From: Bdellovibrionales bacterium
GTDB lineage: Bacteria > Bdellovibrionota > UBA1018 > CAIMNF01
NCBI GenBank assembly: GCA_018266375.1
Contig: JAFEAO010000008.1
Location: forward strand, 1 to 64,000
Reading direction: 5' to 3'
DNA length: 64,000 bases
Shown here one piece after another: positions 8,247-16,513 of this stretch (positions are counted from its first letter, which is position 1; each line of letters starts with the position of its first letter). Both the position numbers and the translations under genes were made by a program. The notes under the pieces were generated by a model that was not told the DNA's origin, searched no databases, and was given only the letters and a program-made list of their open reading frames with translations.

Positions 8247-9323
8247 CTACATCGGCAGATTAAACTCGAACATGAGCATGTAGCGACGCGAGGTGTTTTG
8301 CCCAAACGCGTAGCCCAATTCTTCGGCGGTCGAGAGAAGAGAAATCTTAAGCACCCAAAGATCAAAACCAAAACCCCACGAGTAATTAAGCTGGTTGAAT
8401 CCCGCCCAGAAATCGAAAGTCGGAAGCTTGAACTCTCCGCCTAGATGGGTCTTGTTTACAAACGGAGTGCGCTTTCCGATATCTCGGATATCGAATCCGA
8501 GCGAGATGCGACCGAACTTCATTTCTTTTTTGTAACCGAGACCCCAGTTGATCGACATCGGAATCGGATTTGCGCGATCGTCCGAAAAACGCGTGTCACC
8601 GATGTCCAGAATACTCAGGCCCATCGACATCGTCGTTTTCGGATCGATCCGATCGACATATTGGACACCGACGTCGGCACCGAAGCCCATTCCGAAATTT
8701 CCGACCAAGTTGTCGATATACGCCTTACCTTGGTTGGTTGCCTGCAAAAACCCTGACGTCTGAATGTTGTAGTAACCACCTTTACGCCAAAGCACCTTTG
8801 CGGCGGCGCCGACGCGCCACTCGCTTGAAGGGTGACGGCCTTTTGAAATCTTCCACGCGGTTCCGGCTTGAACGCCGTGAGTGGTCTGATAACCAAAATC
8901 GAAGTTCGGGTTCGCCAAGTTGTACTCGTTAATCGAACCTTGCACGTCGACGAGGTATGCGAGTTCGAAGTGCGGGAGAATGACCATCGCCGTCTGGCCC
9001 ACGCGGAAGTTGATGTCCTTACCCATGAGCTTATTGAGCGAACTCACCGAGAAGTCGTTAATCGCATCCATCGATGTCCCGAATGTTTCGTAAGTGTCCC
9101 ATGAGGCCTCGAGACCCGCGCTGATCAATTTAAAGCGGCGATCGTCTTGCCCTGCCAAACCTGCGACGTTTTGAAAGAGCGCGTTCTCATCGTCCGCAAG
9201 ACCCACTCCCGCTCCACCCATGGCCGTGGTACGCGCCATTCGTACGAGCGTTAAGTTCTGCCCCCCGAAACTCTCGGTTGCGAAGCTGAGTGTTGCGATG
9301 ATGAGAAGGAGCGTTTTTACCAT
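8247..9323 (-). CDS. Outer-membrane beta-barrel protein (PorV/FadL-like)
   Basis: 358 residues from ATG 9323; the frame runs on upstream but that part overlaps the preceding gene in another frame and has no ribosome site. A Sec signal peptide (LLLIIATLSFATESFGG) is followed by the motif MARTTAMGGAGVGLADDENALFQNVAGLAG, typical of PorV, FadL-like and related barrels. Alternating beta strands follow to the C terminus (YMLMFEFNLPM). It lies two bases behind the lipoprotein gene at 9326-10345 and is surely its operon partner. Transported substrate or secretion role unknown. Confidence 0.75.
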   Translation of the reverse strand: MVKTLLLIIATLSFATESFGGQNLTLVRMARTTAMGGAGVGLADDENALFQNVAGLAGQDDRRFKLISAGLEASWDTYETFGTSMDAINDFSVSSLNKLMGKDINFRVGQTAMVILPHFELAYLVDVQGSINEYNLANPNFDFGYQTTHGVQAGTAWKISKGRHPSSEWRVGAAAKVLWRKGGYYNIQTSGFLQATNQGKAYIDNLVGNFGMGFGADVGVQYVDRIDPKTTMSMGLSILDIGDTRFSDDRANPIPMSINWGLGYKKEMKFGRISLGFDIRDIGKRTPFVNKTHLGGEFKLPTFDFWAGFNQLNYSWGFGFDLWVLKISLLSTAEELGYAFGQNTSRRYMLMFEFNLPM

Positions 9324-9325
9324 CG

Positions 9326-10345
9326 TTATAACCAAAACGTATTGATTTGAGCGATGATGCCGGCCGCCGCCGATGCCGCCGAGTCCGATCCGAAGCAAGC
9401 GCCGCGAAACCGCAAACGTTGGATCGCGTTCGCGCACTCCGGTCCGGTAAATCCGTCGCCGATGCACTGAGCGGTCGCTTGGGAAGTCATGGTGGTCTGA
9501 AGCAAGGTGGTCATCGTAGTCAGCGCCGCGCTCACCGACCCCGGGGTTTGCGCCGCCAAAATGGCAATCGAATCGAACATATTTAGAAGGCTCGAAGCGA
9601 TCGCGCAACCCTCTTTAGTGGCATCACCTTTGATCGCCACTTGCGATGTAAACGGCATCGCAATTTCTTGCCCGTAACCGAGAGTCGCCGGATCAGTCGC
9701 GGCGTTGTAACCGAAGCGGTTCAACCCCGCCCCCACCGATGCCATCGAGATAAACGTGAGATAAATATTGGCATCCAGAGTACGATCGCGCGTCAGCACC
9801 GAACCCGGATTAAAGCTCGTCGTATAGAACGAGTTACTCACCCCGACCACGGTACCTCTCGGTATCGTACTCATCAAAGCGTCCTGAGCGAGATTCGCAC
9901 TCTCAAGCCGAGTATCAGTCGCGGCCTTTGACGGAAACAGCCTCACGAGCGTCCTGAATATCGAGTCGGTCGTCGAAAAGTCCGCAGTCGTAATGTCATC
10001 GAGTAATTTGTAGAGCGAGATACCGATGTTGCACGCATGCGCGGACGCATAGAGCATGCGGATGTTGTTGTCCGAATAGCTGGATTGATACAGCTGACCG
10101 CTGAGATCGAGCGCGTTCTGACAGTTTCCGGCGGTGAGCGCGTTTTTCACCTCTTGGGTCATCGCGAGACGGTCGGTCTCGTTGCCGATATCCCATGGAG
10201 ATTTTCCGCAGGATTGGAAAATCAGACTAGCCGCAAAACTGAACGAGACGAGTACAAGCGTCTTTGATCGTTTGATCGTCGGTCGCGAACGCGAGACGGA
10301 CGCAGGTCGGCGCCCCGAAATCGACACCGGAGACGACAGCGACAT
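9326..10345 (-). CDS. Lipoprotein of unknown function, start buried in the aminotransferase gene
   Basis: 339 residues from ATG 10345. The signal peptide (basic TIKRSK, hydrophobic LVLVSFSFAASLIF) ends in lipobox FQSC, with the Cys codon at 10208-10210, so the mature protein begins just past the aminotransferase stop at 10227. No usable start exists between that stop and the Cys codon; the nearest candidates are ATG 10345 and a GTG at 10327, both inside the aminotransferase gene. AAGAAG precedes ATG 10345 by three bases and is weak. The mature part is helical, with paired Cys (NCQNALD, AHACNIG, QCIGDGF, PECANAI) and no recognised domain. The barrel gene follows two bases downstream. Confidence 0.6.
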   Translation of the reverse strand: MSLSSPVSISGRRPASVSRSRPTIKRSKTLVLVSFSFAASLIFQSCGKSPWDIGNETDRLAMTQEVKNALTAGNCQNALDLSGQLYQSSYSDNNIRMLYASAHACNIGISLYKLLDDITTADFSTTDSIFRTLVRLFPSKAATDTRLESANLAQDALMSTIPRGTVVGVSNSFYTTSFNPGSVLTRDRTLDANIYLTFISMASVGAGLNRFGYNAATDPATLGYGQEIAMPFTSQVAIKGDATKEGCAIASSLLNMFDSIAILAAQTPGSVSAALTTMTTLLQTTMTSQATAQCIGDGFTGPECANAIQRLRFRGACFGSDSAASAAAGIIAQINTFWL

Positions 10346-11405
10346 TAGCTTCTTGCAATAGTCTTTCAGCAAATCCATTTGCATCCTGATTCGGTCCCAA
10401 GGCACCGGCCACGTCTACAAAAAGGTAGAAAGCGCCCGCGGGTTCCAGTACTTTAATTTTGGCCGATTTTCGCAGTACTTCCAACGCTAAATTGCGTCTA
10501 TGTAAATATTGTAAGCGGTGCGTTTCAAAGGCATTTTCGTGCTCTTTCAGCGACGCTACGGCAGCCGCTTGAGACAACGAGCAAATACCGGAAGTTAGAT
10601 GGCCCTGCAACGCAACCAAGCCTTTGGTGAGTTCCGGCGGCGTCAAAGACCAGCCGATTCGCCAGCCGGTCATGGCTCCGCTCTTCGACAGACCGTTGAC
10701 GGTAATCGAACGATCGCGCAACTCCGGACATGCTTCGATGAACGAGCAAAACGAACCCGGCGTGAATTCGATCCGATCGTAAATTTCGTCCGAAAGCACC
10801 CACACGTGCGGGTAACGCTTCAGTACCTCGCCGAGCGCCACCATCTCGTCTTTCGAGTACATCGCGCCTGTCGGGTTCGACGGCGAGTTGATGATAAAAA
10901 GCTTGGTGCGTTGATTGATCGATTTCTCCAGTTGGCTTGGCGTGACTTTAAAACCCTGCGAGATCGGCGCATCGATCGCGACCGGCGTGCCTTCGGCGGC
11001 CTTGACCATCTCGGGATAACTCAACCAGTACGGAGCCGGGATAATCACTTCGTCTCCGCGATCGATCAGACACAAAATCGCATCACAGATCGCCTGCTTG
11101 CCTCCGTTCGCGACGACGACATCGTCCGCTTTCCACGGAGTCTTGATGCTCGGCTGCTGCTTGTTGGTCTTTGCGGCGACCAACTCACGCAGCTCCGGGA
11201 TTCCCGGCGTCGGCGTGTACTTGCTCAGATTTTTATTTACGGCGTCGATCACCGCCTGCTTCACGACTGCGGAAGGCGGGAAATCCGGCTCGCCTGCGGT
11301 CATGTTGAGCACCGCCTTGCCTTGCGCGCGCATCTGGTTAACGAGTGCGTTCAATTTCAGGGTCGCACTTTCGTTCAGGTCTCGAACTCTTGTCGCTAAC
11401 ATCAT
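10227..11405 (-). CDS. Class I aminotransferase (aspartate/aromatic, subgroup I-gamma)
   Basis: 392 residues, PLP enzyme of fold type I transferring amino groups, most like bacterial AspB/AspC-type aspartate aminotransferases. Landmarks are the N-terminal LNMTAGEPDFPPSAVV, the central NSPSNPTGAMYS, the SDEIYDRIEF Asp/Tyr pair, and the PLP lysine in LSKSGAMTGWRIGW. The C-terminal GAPTCVRLAFATDDQ carries the substrate-binding Arg. The ATG overlaps the coaD TAA (TAATG), so translation is coupled to coaD. Its 3' 119 bases also encode the start and signal peptide of the next lipoprotein in another frame. Exact substrate preference is not decided by sequence. Confidence 0.93.
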   Translation of the reverse strand: MMLATRVRDLNESATLKLNALVNQMRAQGKAVLNMTAGEPDFPPSAVVKQAVIDAVNKNLSKYTPTPGIPELRELVAAKTNKQQPSIKTPWKADDVVVANGGKQAICDAILCLIDRGDEVIIPAPYWLSYPEMVKAAEGTPVAIDAPISQGFKVTPSQLEKSINQRTKLFIINSPSNPTGAMYSKDEMVALGEVLKRYPHVWVLSDEIYDRIEFTPGSFCSFIEACPELRDRSITVNGLSKSGAMTGWRIGWSLTPPELTKGLVALQGHLTSGICSLSQAAAVASLKEHENAFETHRLQYLHRRNLALEVLRKSAKIKVLEPAGAFYLFVDVAGALGPNQDANGFAERLLQEANVAVVSGVDFGAPTCVRLAFATDDQTIKDACTRLVQFCG

Positions 11406-11890
11406 TATTTTTTCTTCTCCGATAATTTTTCTGTCAGTTTGTGGAGGACCGACGCAGGCACGTAATGGCTGATGTCGCCCCCGTATTGGAATAGTTCTTT
11501 AATCATGGTCGAACTCACAAAGTACAAACCTTGCGACGTCATCATAAAAAACGTCTCGCAAGTCGGATGAATGTTCTTGTTCATCGTCGACATCATGTAC
11601 TCGTATTCAAAATCGCTCGGCGTGCGCAGGCCCCGGATCGCGGCGTTGATTTTCCTGTCGCGTGCGTACTCCATCACAAGACCCGAAGTGGAATCCACTT
11701 TCACGTTCTTCATGCCTTTAACGACTTCACGAATCAGCGTGACCCGCTCTTCAACGTTAAAGTAAGTGCTTTTACGAGGCGTTCCAGCCACAAGCACCGT
11801 CACTTCGGTGAAAACTTTGAGACTGCGCTCGAGAATGTCGAGGTGGCCGTTCGTGAAGGGGTCAAAGGATCCTGGGTAGATGGCTTTCAT
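11405..11890 (-). CDS. coaD: Phosphopantetheine adenylyltransferase
   Basis: 161 residues, the standard length. Catalyses ATP plus 4'-phosphopantetheine to dephospho-CoA, the penultimate step of CoA synthesis. The nucleotidyltransferase signature GSFDPFTNGHLDI (TxGH type, here NGHLD) is at residues 8-20, IRGLRTPSDFEYEYMM binds substrate, and SSTMIKELFQYGGDISHYVP near the C terminus matches the SSTxVKE motif. The start overlaps the rsmD stop by ATGA and the stop overlaps the aminotransferase start, giving a tight rsmD-coaD-aminotransferase operon. The rsmD-coaD pair is a common bacterial arrangement. Confidence 0.97.
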   Translation of the reverse strand: MKAIYPGSFDPFTNGHLDILERSLKVFTEVTVLVAGTPRKSTYFNVEERVTLIREVVKGMKNVKVDSTSGLVMEYARDRKINAAIRGLRTPSDFEYEYMMSTMNKNIHPTCETFFMMTSQGLYFVSSTMIKELFQYGGDISHYVPASVLHKLTEKLSEKKK

Positions 11891-12447
11891 GCCGTATTCC
11901 TCCGGTAGAATGTGAGTTGGCTATCGCCGTAACGTTCGTCGCGCACAATTTCGAGCCCTGCAGGCGCGGCGTAAGACCCCTCTTTGCGATGCGCGCTCTC
12001 CACGCATAACCGGCCACCGTCGATCAGCAACTCGCTCCACGGCCACTCGCCTAAAAGTTTTGGTTCGTAACTCTGATCGTAAGGCGGATCCATAAAAACG
12101 AAATCAAAGGGCGGCTCCTGCGACAGGAGAGGGAGCACCTGCTCCACTTTACGAGCGATGACTTTAACCTGCTCGGTCAGTCCCAAAAGTTTCGCGTTAT
12201 CGAGAATCACTTTCACGGCCTTCGGGTTTTCTTCGACGAATACGACTTCGGCAGCACCCCGTGAGAGCGCTTCGAGCCCGAGCGCACCCGAACCGGAAAA
12301 CAAATCCAGGACGCGAGCGTCCGGTAGCGACATCTGTAGACTATTGAGCCAGGCCTGGCGCAAGCGTTCGGTCGTCGGGCGAGTCGAAGTACCCGGCAAT
12401 GATTGAATCAAGCGTCCGCGATGGACGCCCGAAGTGATTTTTAGCAC
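11887..12447 (-). CDS. rsmD: 16S rRNA (guanine966-N2)-methyltransferase
   Basis: 186 residues from GTG 12447, chosen because the family begins with a short strand like LKITSGVHRGR and about 33 codons of unrelated sequence lie upstream in the same open frame. The SAM-binding motif is VLDLFSGSGALGLEALSRGA, and the catalytic motif is FVFMDPPYDQ. An RPTTERLRQAWLNSL segment, typical of RsmD, sits between the N terminus and the SAM loop. It methylates G966 of 16S rRNA during 30S assembly. It is first in the operon with coaD, overlapping it by four bases. An ATG start at 12546 is possible but less likely. Confidence 0.92.
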   Translation of the reverse strand: MLKITSGVHRGRLIQSLPGTSTRPTTERLRQAWLNSLQMSLPDARVLDLFSGSGALGLEALSRGAAEVVFVEENPKAVKVILDNAKLLGLTEQVKVIARKVEQVLPLLSQEPPFDFVFMDPPYDQSYEPKLLGEWPWSELLIDGGRLCVESAHRKEGSYAAPAGLEIVRDERYGDSQLTFYRRNTA

Positions 12448-12789
12448 GTTTCGATTATGCCACGTCCCGAATCGGGATGTGAAATGCTTTTCCGTCGTCG
12501 AAAAGAGCCGCCTCGACGGGACTAACGACGGTCTGAGCCTGAACACGGGCCCTTTGCCGACCGGTGCGCTGGACCTGGTCGGTCTCCGAAATCAGACTTC
12601 GACTGCGATTTTGCTGCCGAGACATATCAAACCCTTTTCGACAAAATGCGCCTAAAGTCTAAAAATGGGCGTCCGCGTTAAGTAATTAAACCTAAAGGGG
12701 TACTAGGAATAGAAAGTGATCGGATTTTGGACTGGTCGAGAAAGTGCCTTTTAGGTTACAAGAACGCTTCGGGGGATCTCCTAGCATTT
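12448..12789. other. Divergent intergenic region, no gene recognised
   Basis: 342 bases between the divergent rsmD operon and the large methylase-like gene; both promoters should be here. The frames open across it (N-terminal extension of rsmD on the minus strand, a TTG-initiated extension from 12727 on the plus strand) lack ribosome sites and resemble nothing known. I found no convincing -35/-10 pair and no hairpin with a T run. Confidence 0.4.
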
Positions 12790-15567
12790 ATGTCTTCTTC
12801 GTCGCCACACACCATGTTTGATCCAACCGCTCTTTTGGAAAAAAGTCGGATCGAGAAAACGATGGAAACAACCCAGGCGTCTCCAAACGCGCCAACGGCC
12901 CCATCTGCCGCTACTCCAATGTCGAACTTATCCACCACGATCGCGCAGGCGTACGCGGACACGATCACAACCCCCCTTGCTCCAGTATTGCCTCCAAATC
13001 TTTTCCAAGAGTTTGAATCGTTTGCCGAAGCATTGGTGCTCGAGCAGCTTCGTAAGCCCGAAGATCTGCTGAAGCTGAATCCTTCGCGCCGCGAATCACT
13101 GGGGCGTTTCCTCTCGGAGCTTTGCCGTCTACCTGAATCCGATAGCCCGCAAGAGATGCTGAAGGCTTTCACTCGGATGGACCGCACCGAAGCCGAGCAC
13201 GAAGCGCTAAAGCAGCTCTTCAAACAAATCGCTTTTGTTCAAATCGCAAAAGCGTTGTTATTGAAGTCTTGGTCGTGCCACCAAAAAATTCCGCTACTGA
13301 AAGCGGATCTGAAAGATCTCACCGCGGCGGTCGAGCGCGGGCTTCGCTCTTATATCCATCTTCAAACTTCAAGCTGCCAGCTGATCCAGCGCAACTTCTA
13401 CTCTTGGTACAAGCTTGATCAAAAAATGCAGGACAAGCTTTGGAACCTGCTCGAAAAAATCACTAATCTTCCGGCGATGAAGTCGTGGTTGCTTGAGAGC
13501 GCGATGACTTTGTCGGCCGACACGCTCGGCGAGCGCGATCGTTACTCGCAAGGCTTTTATCAGAATCTTTGGAACGCGGTCAAAAAGCACAAGATCTTTG
13601 AGCCTCGCACTAACGAGTGCTTCGCTTTCAGTCCGACTTTGCGTGACGGCTCCTTGATGGAGTCCGCTCCGGAAAGCTTAGAATGGATCGGGTTTGAGTC
13701 ACTGTCGTTTGAACTCTTGTTCTGCGAGATCCGCTACTTTTGGGAACAGCCGAAGGAGCCGCCTCTTTGGATTAAGGGTAACAGCCTCGAGATGAGCATG
13801 GAGCAACAATCGTCGATGCTCCTCACTCACTCAGGCAAGCAAAACATTTTGCAACAAATGGACGCGATCTCGAGCTGCGAGATCGCACTCATTGCCGAGG
13901 AGAATCTGATTCGGACGCAATCTCGCTCTCTCGCGGCACAATCACTCCGCAAGCAAGTCGATCAGCACGCCATCTTGAAAAAGATGAAGCAGCCGACCAC
14001 CACGCGTGGAACCTACCAAGCCTGCCAAGCGCTCGAGAAGTTACGCCAAGGCGGGATCTTGATCTGGGCTCGTGAAGAGCTCTTGAACGAGACTTCGGGC
14101 AAACCGGCGCTTCAATTTATTTTGAGCCAAGCGAAGATCGCTTTGATCGCCGACTTCTCGGCGCTCAATTGCGAATGCTGCGCTTCGAAGCGCAATCTGC
14201 CGAAGGCGCTTTATATTTTGCGCAAAGAAAACCAACTCGAGACCCGCAAGAGCCATCGTCCACTCATGGTGAAGGCATTTGGTACACTGAAGGGCCAAAC
14301 CGAAGTCTCGATGCTCTTTGATCGCGTGCTCTCGCTCGTGCAAAAGCCGGATCAAAGCTTTCCGCTTGAGCCGTTCCAACTTCACGCACGCGTAAGCCCG
14401 ATGGATCAACGCGAGTGGGAACAACACTGGTTCAATCCGACCGACGATCATTTGGTCGATCGCATCGAGGAGCTCAAGCGCAACTCGACGCCACTCGGGC
14501 AATTCGCAGCGGTGCGCACGTTCCACCACGGCTTAGGCCACGATTTCGGTGCGGAACCCACCTTGTTTCCGACCGAAAATAATTTGGACTCGGGTTTTTA
14601 CGTTTGGCTTGAGAGCAATAAAAACGGCAGCGAGGTCCACACCTGTCATCCGCGCATGCTTCCGAAGTATTTGGAGAAGAGTCACACGCTGTTCTTTGTG
14701 ACTCCGGTCCAGCCTCGATACAGCATTCCGCTCCAAGTGATTTTGAAGTCGCAGCACACTCGCGATTGGTTGAACTACAGTGTCGAACGCAAAAAAGGCG
14801 CATGGGTCATTCGCGAAGCAGACCTCAAGTCGGTGCCAATCCCGTTCCATATCTCGAAACAGATGATGGAACCGATCGCGCACGATTCGTTCCCGGCAAA
14901 TATTCAGGCGATTTTAAATCAGATCCCGACCGAACCGGGCATCGCTCTGAAGCAACTCGAAAACGTCCAAGACGAGGTCGTGACTTCATCGCACGAGCCG
15001 GCATCGATGATTCCGGCGCACGTGATCCGTTCGGAAGCGTTTTTACTCGCGTCTCACGTATTGCACCACCTCGAAGATCATCAAGCGATGTTGTTTTCGC
15101 TCGTCACCCCGGAAGAGCAAGTCGCGTATCCGAAATTGTTTCAATCGGTGATGACCGATACCGATCTCGTGCGCATCGACCAGCATCCCTTGGTGCGTTT
15201 TACGCCGACGCTACTCCCGCACCAAGCCATCACGCAGATTCAAACCGTCAAAGTCCCTACTCCGGGCATTTTGCTCGTGACCAAACAAGGCATGAGTCAG
15301 CAGCTTTACATTCAAGATCAGTGGTTGCGCGAGCGTTGCATGGAATTGATCTTTGAACTCCAGACCCGCATTTTGGAGCCGACCTGGACTGAGATCACCA
15401 AAAACATCAAATTGCCTCGTAATCCTGCCCAAGCCCAGACCATGAGCATGCAAATTTTGAAGGCGTACTCGGACGAGAAGCTCAAGCGCAAAGAACTCAC
15501 GCACTTGATCGGCGCTTGCCTGTCTGGACATCGTAACTCGCAGAATAAAGTCGGGATGCTTCAGTAA
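12790..15567 (+). CDS. Large protein resembling a type IIG/Eco57I-type DNA methylase without the catalytic NPPY motif
   Basis: 925 residues from ATG 12790 (GGGGAT upstream; a TTG at 12727 would add 21). Features in order: Pro/Ala/Thr-rich N terminus (about 25-70); helical region (70-300); WIKGNSLEMS at about 327-336, like the GNSL block of Eco57I-type N6-adenine methylases; SCEIALIAEENLIR at about 362-375, where those enzymes have a DVVIGNPPYIR-type motif IV; CQALEKLRQGGILIWAREELL and IALIADFS...KALYILRK (about 412-475), like their post-catalytic strands; and a region at about 600-690 ending ADLKSVPIPFHI, like a TaqI-type target recognition domain. NPPY and a FxGxG SAM loop are not seen. The protein may bind DNA without methylating it. 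No restriction partner is recognised. The family call is inferred from patterns only. Confidence 0.4.
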   Translation: MSSSSPHTMFDPTALLEKSRIEKTMETTQASPNAPTAPSAATPMSNLSTTIAQAYADTITTPLAPVLPPNLFQEFESFAEALVLEQLRKPEDLLKLNPSRRESLGRFLSELCRLPESDSPQEMLKAFTRMDRTEAEHEALKQLFKQIAFVQIAKALLLKSWSCHQKIPLLKADLKDLTAAVERGLRSYIHLQTSSCQLIQRNFYSWYKLDQKMQDKLWNLLEKITNLPAMKSWLLESAMTLSADTLGERDRYSQGFYQNLWNAVKKHKIFEPRTNECFAFSPTLRDGSLMESAPESLEWIGFESLSFELLFCEIRYFWEQPKEPPLWIKGNSLEMSMEQQSSMLLTHSGKQNILQQMDAISSCEIALIAEENLIRTQSRSLAAQSLRKQVDQHAILKKMKQPTTTRGTYQACQALEKLRQGGILIWAREELLNETSGKPALQFILSQAKIALIADFSALNCECCASKRNLPKALYILRKENQLETRKSHRPLMVKAFGTLKGQTEVSMLFDRVLSLVQKPDQSFPLEPFQLHARVSPMDQREWEQHWFNPTDDHLVDRIEELKRNSTPLGQFAAVRTFHHGLGHDFGAEPTLFPTENNLDSGFYVWLESNKNGSEVHTCHPRMLPKYLEKSHTLFFVTPVQPRYSIPLQVILKSQHTRDWLNYSVERKKGAWVIREADLKSVPIPFHISKQMMEPIAHDSFPANIQAILNQIPTEPGIALKQLENVQDEVVTSSHEPASMIPAHVIRSEAFLLASHVLHHLEDHQAMLFSLVTPEEQVAYPKLFQSVMTDTDLVRIDQHPLVRFTPTLLPHQAITQIQTVKVPTPGILLVTKQGMSQQLYIQDQWLRERCMELIFELQTRILEPTWTEITKNIKLPRNPAQAQTMSMQILKAYSDEKLKRKELTHLIGACLSGHRNSQNKVGMLQ

Positions 15568-15663
15568 CGAAACGAGGAATAAAGAAGATGTGTTGGCACT
15601 CACCAGCCATCCTGGCTTAGCTTCGTTTCGTCATCCATGGCTCCTCATACCTCGTACCAACAC
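15567..15663 (+). other. Intergenic region with crossing inverted repeats (possible pseudoknotted RNA)
   Basis: Between the large gene and the 236-residue gene, ACGAAACGA (15567-15575) can pair with TCGTTTCGT (15623-15631), GTGTTGG (15590-15596) with CCAACAC (15657-15663), and AGCCA (15605-15609) with TGGCT (15613-15617). The first two helices cross, which is pseudoknot topology. An alternative ACGAGG (15572-15577)/CCTCGT (15650-15655) pairing exists. No T run follows, so it is not a simple terminator. It could be a cis-acting RNA for the downstream gene. Confidence 0.35.
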
Positions 15664-15704
15664 TATCTTCTGAAACTTGTGTAAAGCTCAAGTCAGGCCT
15701 ACAC

Positions 15705-15710
15705 TATAAT
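15705..15710 (+). promoter_or_regulatory. Perfect TATAAT -10 box three bases before a GTG start
   Basis: TATAAT lies immediately ahead of the GTG at 15713 and contains the in-frame TAA that closes the frame upstream. No good -35 is spaced at 16-18 bases; TTGTGT is 22 bases away. If used, the transcript would start at or just past the proposed GTG, so either the mRNA is leaderless or the real start is the internal ATG at 15812. Confidence 0.35.
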
Positions 15711-15712
15711 CT

Positions 15713-16423
15713 GTGCACCAATTCAATGAGCCCTGGCATCAACGCCTGCCGAATTTCGAGGAAGAGCGCCGCTACTTCCGTCTCATTGCTTTACACCAAC
15801 TGACCCAGCGTTGGATGCGCGAGATCACGCCGTCCGGAGATGGCACTTATCGGTTGGAGCGGACCGCCCGTCCCGAGCTCGAGCAAAACTTGTGGTTACT
15901 CGAAAAAATCAAGCTCGACGTGCTCCCACCCGATCTTCACGACATTATCGACGCGTCTAAGGTTAGTGAATTTTTGGTCGAGCTTGAAGAGCTGATTTGG
16001 ATCGTTCAATCATCGACGCTCGAGAACATGATTTCAAACTCCAAGGACCGTGTGAGTTTGATCAACGTGCTCGAGAAAGCGAGCTGGCAGACCGGCAAAG
16101 CTTACGCCGAGAGCAAGTGGCCGCATTTTCATCCTTCGGGCTTGCGCTCTTACTTTGATGCAATTGAGCCGAGCCCACTCGGCGGCCGCGGCGGATTTGT
16201 TTTGGAGCGAGCGACCGCGGAGGAATGCGGCTTCTATTGGATGAAGTCACCGCTCACTCTGCCATCGGTTGCTCGGTCGCCGGAGATTCTTACCCATTGT
16301 CAGCTTTATCATGAGTGGATTCGCGGTTTCTTCTACGGGCTCAGTCGCAATCTTCGCGTGGACATTCTCCCTGCTCAGCTGGGTTCTAACAAAAGCTGGA
16401 AGATCAACCTACTTGCTCACTAG
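15713..16423 (+). CDS. Unknown protein encoded after the methylase-like gene
   Basis: 236 residues from GTG 15713; no Shine-Dalgarno is seen and an in-frame stop lies six bases upstream, so GTG 15713 or ATG 15812 are the only reasonable starts. I do not recognise the family. It is acidic and helical in the first half, with ALHQLTQRWMREITPSGDGTYRLER and PPDLHDIIDASKVSEFLVELEELIW. The second half has KASWQTGKAYAESKWP, ECGFYWMKSPL and THCQLYHEWIRGFFYGLSRNLRVDIL, a pattern that loosely recalls small-molecule-binding alpha/beta domains of the V4R or ATC-hydrolase type. It shares orientation with the 925-residue gene across a structured 145-base gap, so a joint function is possible. Confidence 0.6.
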   Translation: MHQFNEPWHQRLPNFEEERRYFRLIALHQLTQRWMREITPSGDGTYRLERTARPELEQNLWLLEKIKLDVLPPDLHDIIDASKVSEFLVELEELIWIVQSSTLENMISNSKDRVSLINVLEKASWQTGKAYAESKWPHFHPSGLRSYFDAIEPSPLGGRGGFVLERATAEECGFYWMKSPLTLPSVARSPEILTHCQLYHEWIRGFFYGLSRNLRVDILPAQLGSNKSWKINLLAH

Positions 16424-16505
16424 ACGCGGATTGATTGGATTTAGATTTGTTAGAAATATAATCGAGCAGTCGGGTTAGTTCGATGTCGTGCAGGTCCAAG
16501 TGCAA
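16404..16505 (-). CDS. Possible very small protein or gene fragment
   Basis: A 33-codon frame from TTG 16505 (or TTG 16499) to TGA 16404. It reads HLDLHDIELTRLLDYISN followed by a Ser/Lys/Asn/Gln tail. The composition is protein-like and it fills most of an otherwise empty 90-base convergent gap, overlapping the last codons of the 236-residue gene. There is no ATG and no clear ribosome site. It could be a real short peptide, a relic or chance. Confidence 0.2.
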   Translation of the reverse strand: MHLDLHDIELTRLLDYISNKSKSNQSASSEQVG

Positions 16506-16513
16506 TCCGGAAA

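Noticed and set aside
15591..15610. Sigma-54 promoter (TGGCAC-N5-TTGC) near the structured gap
   Set aside because: TTGGCAC is present but the GC of the -12 element is one base off the required spacing and TT is absent.
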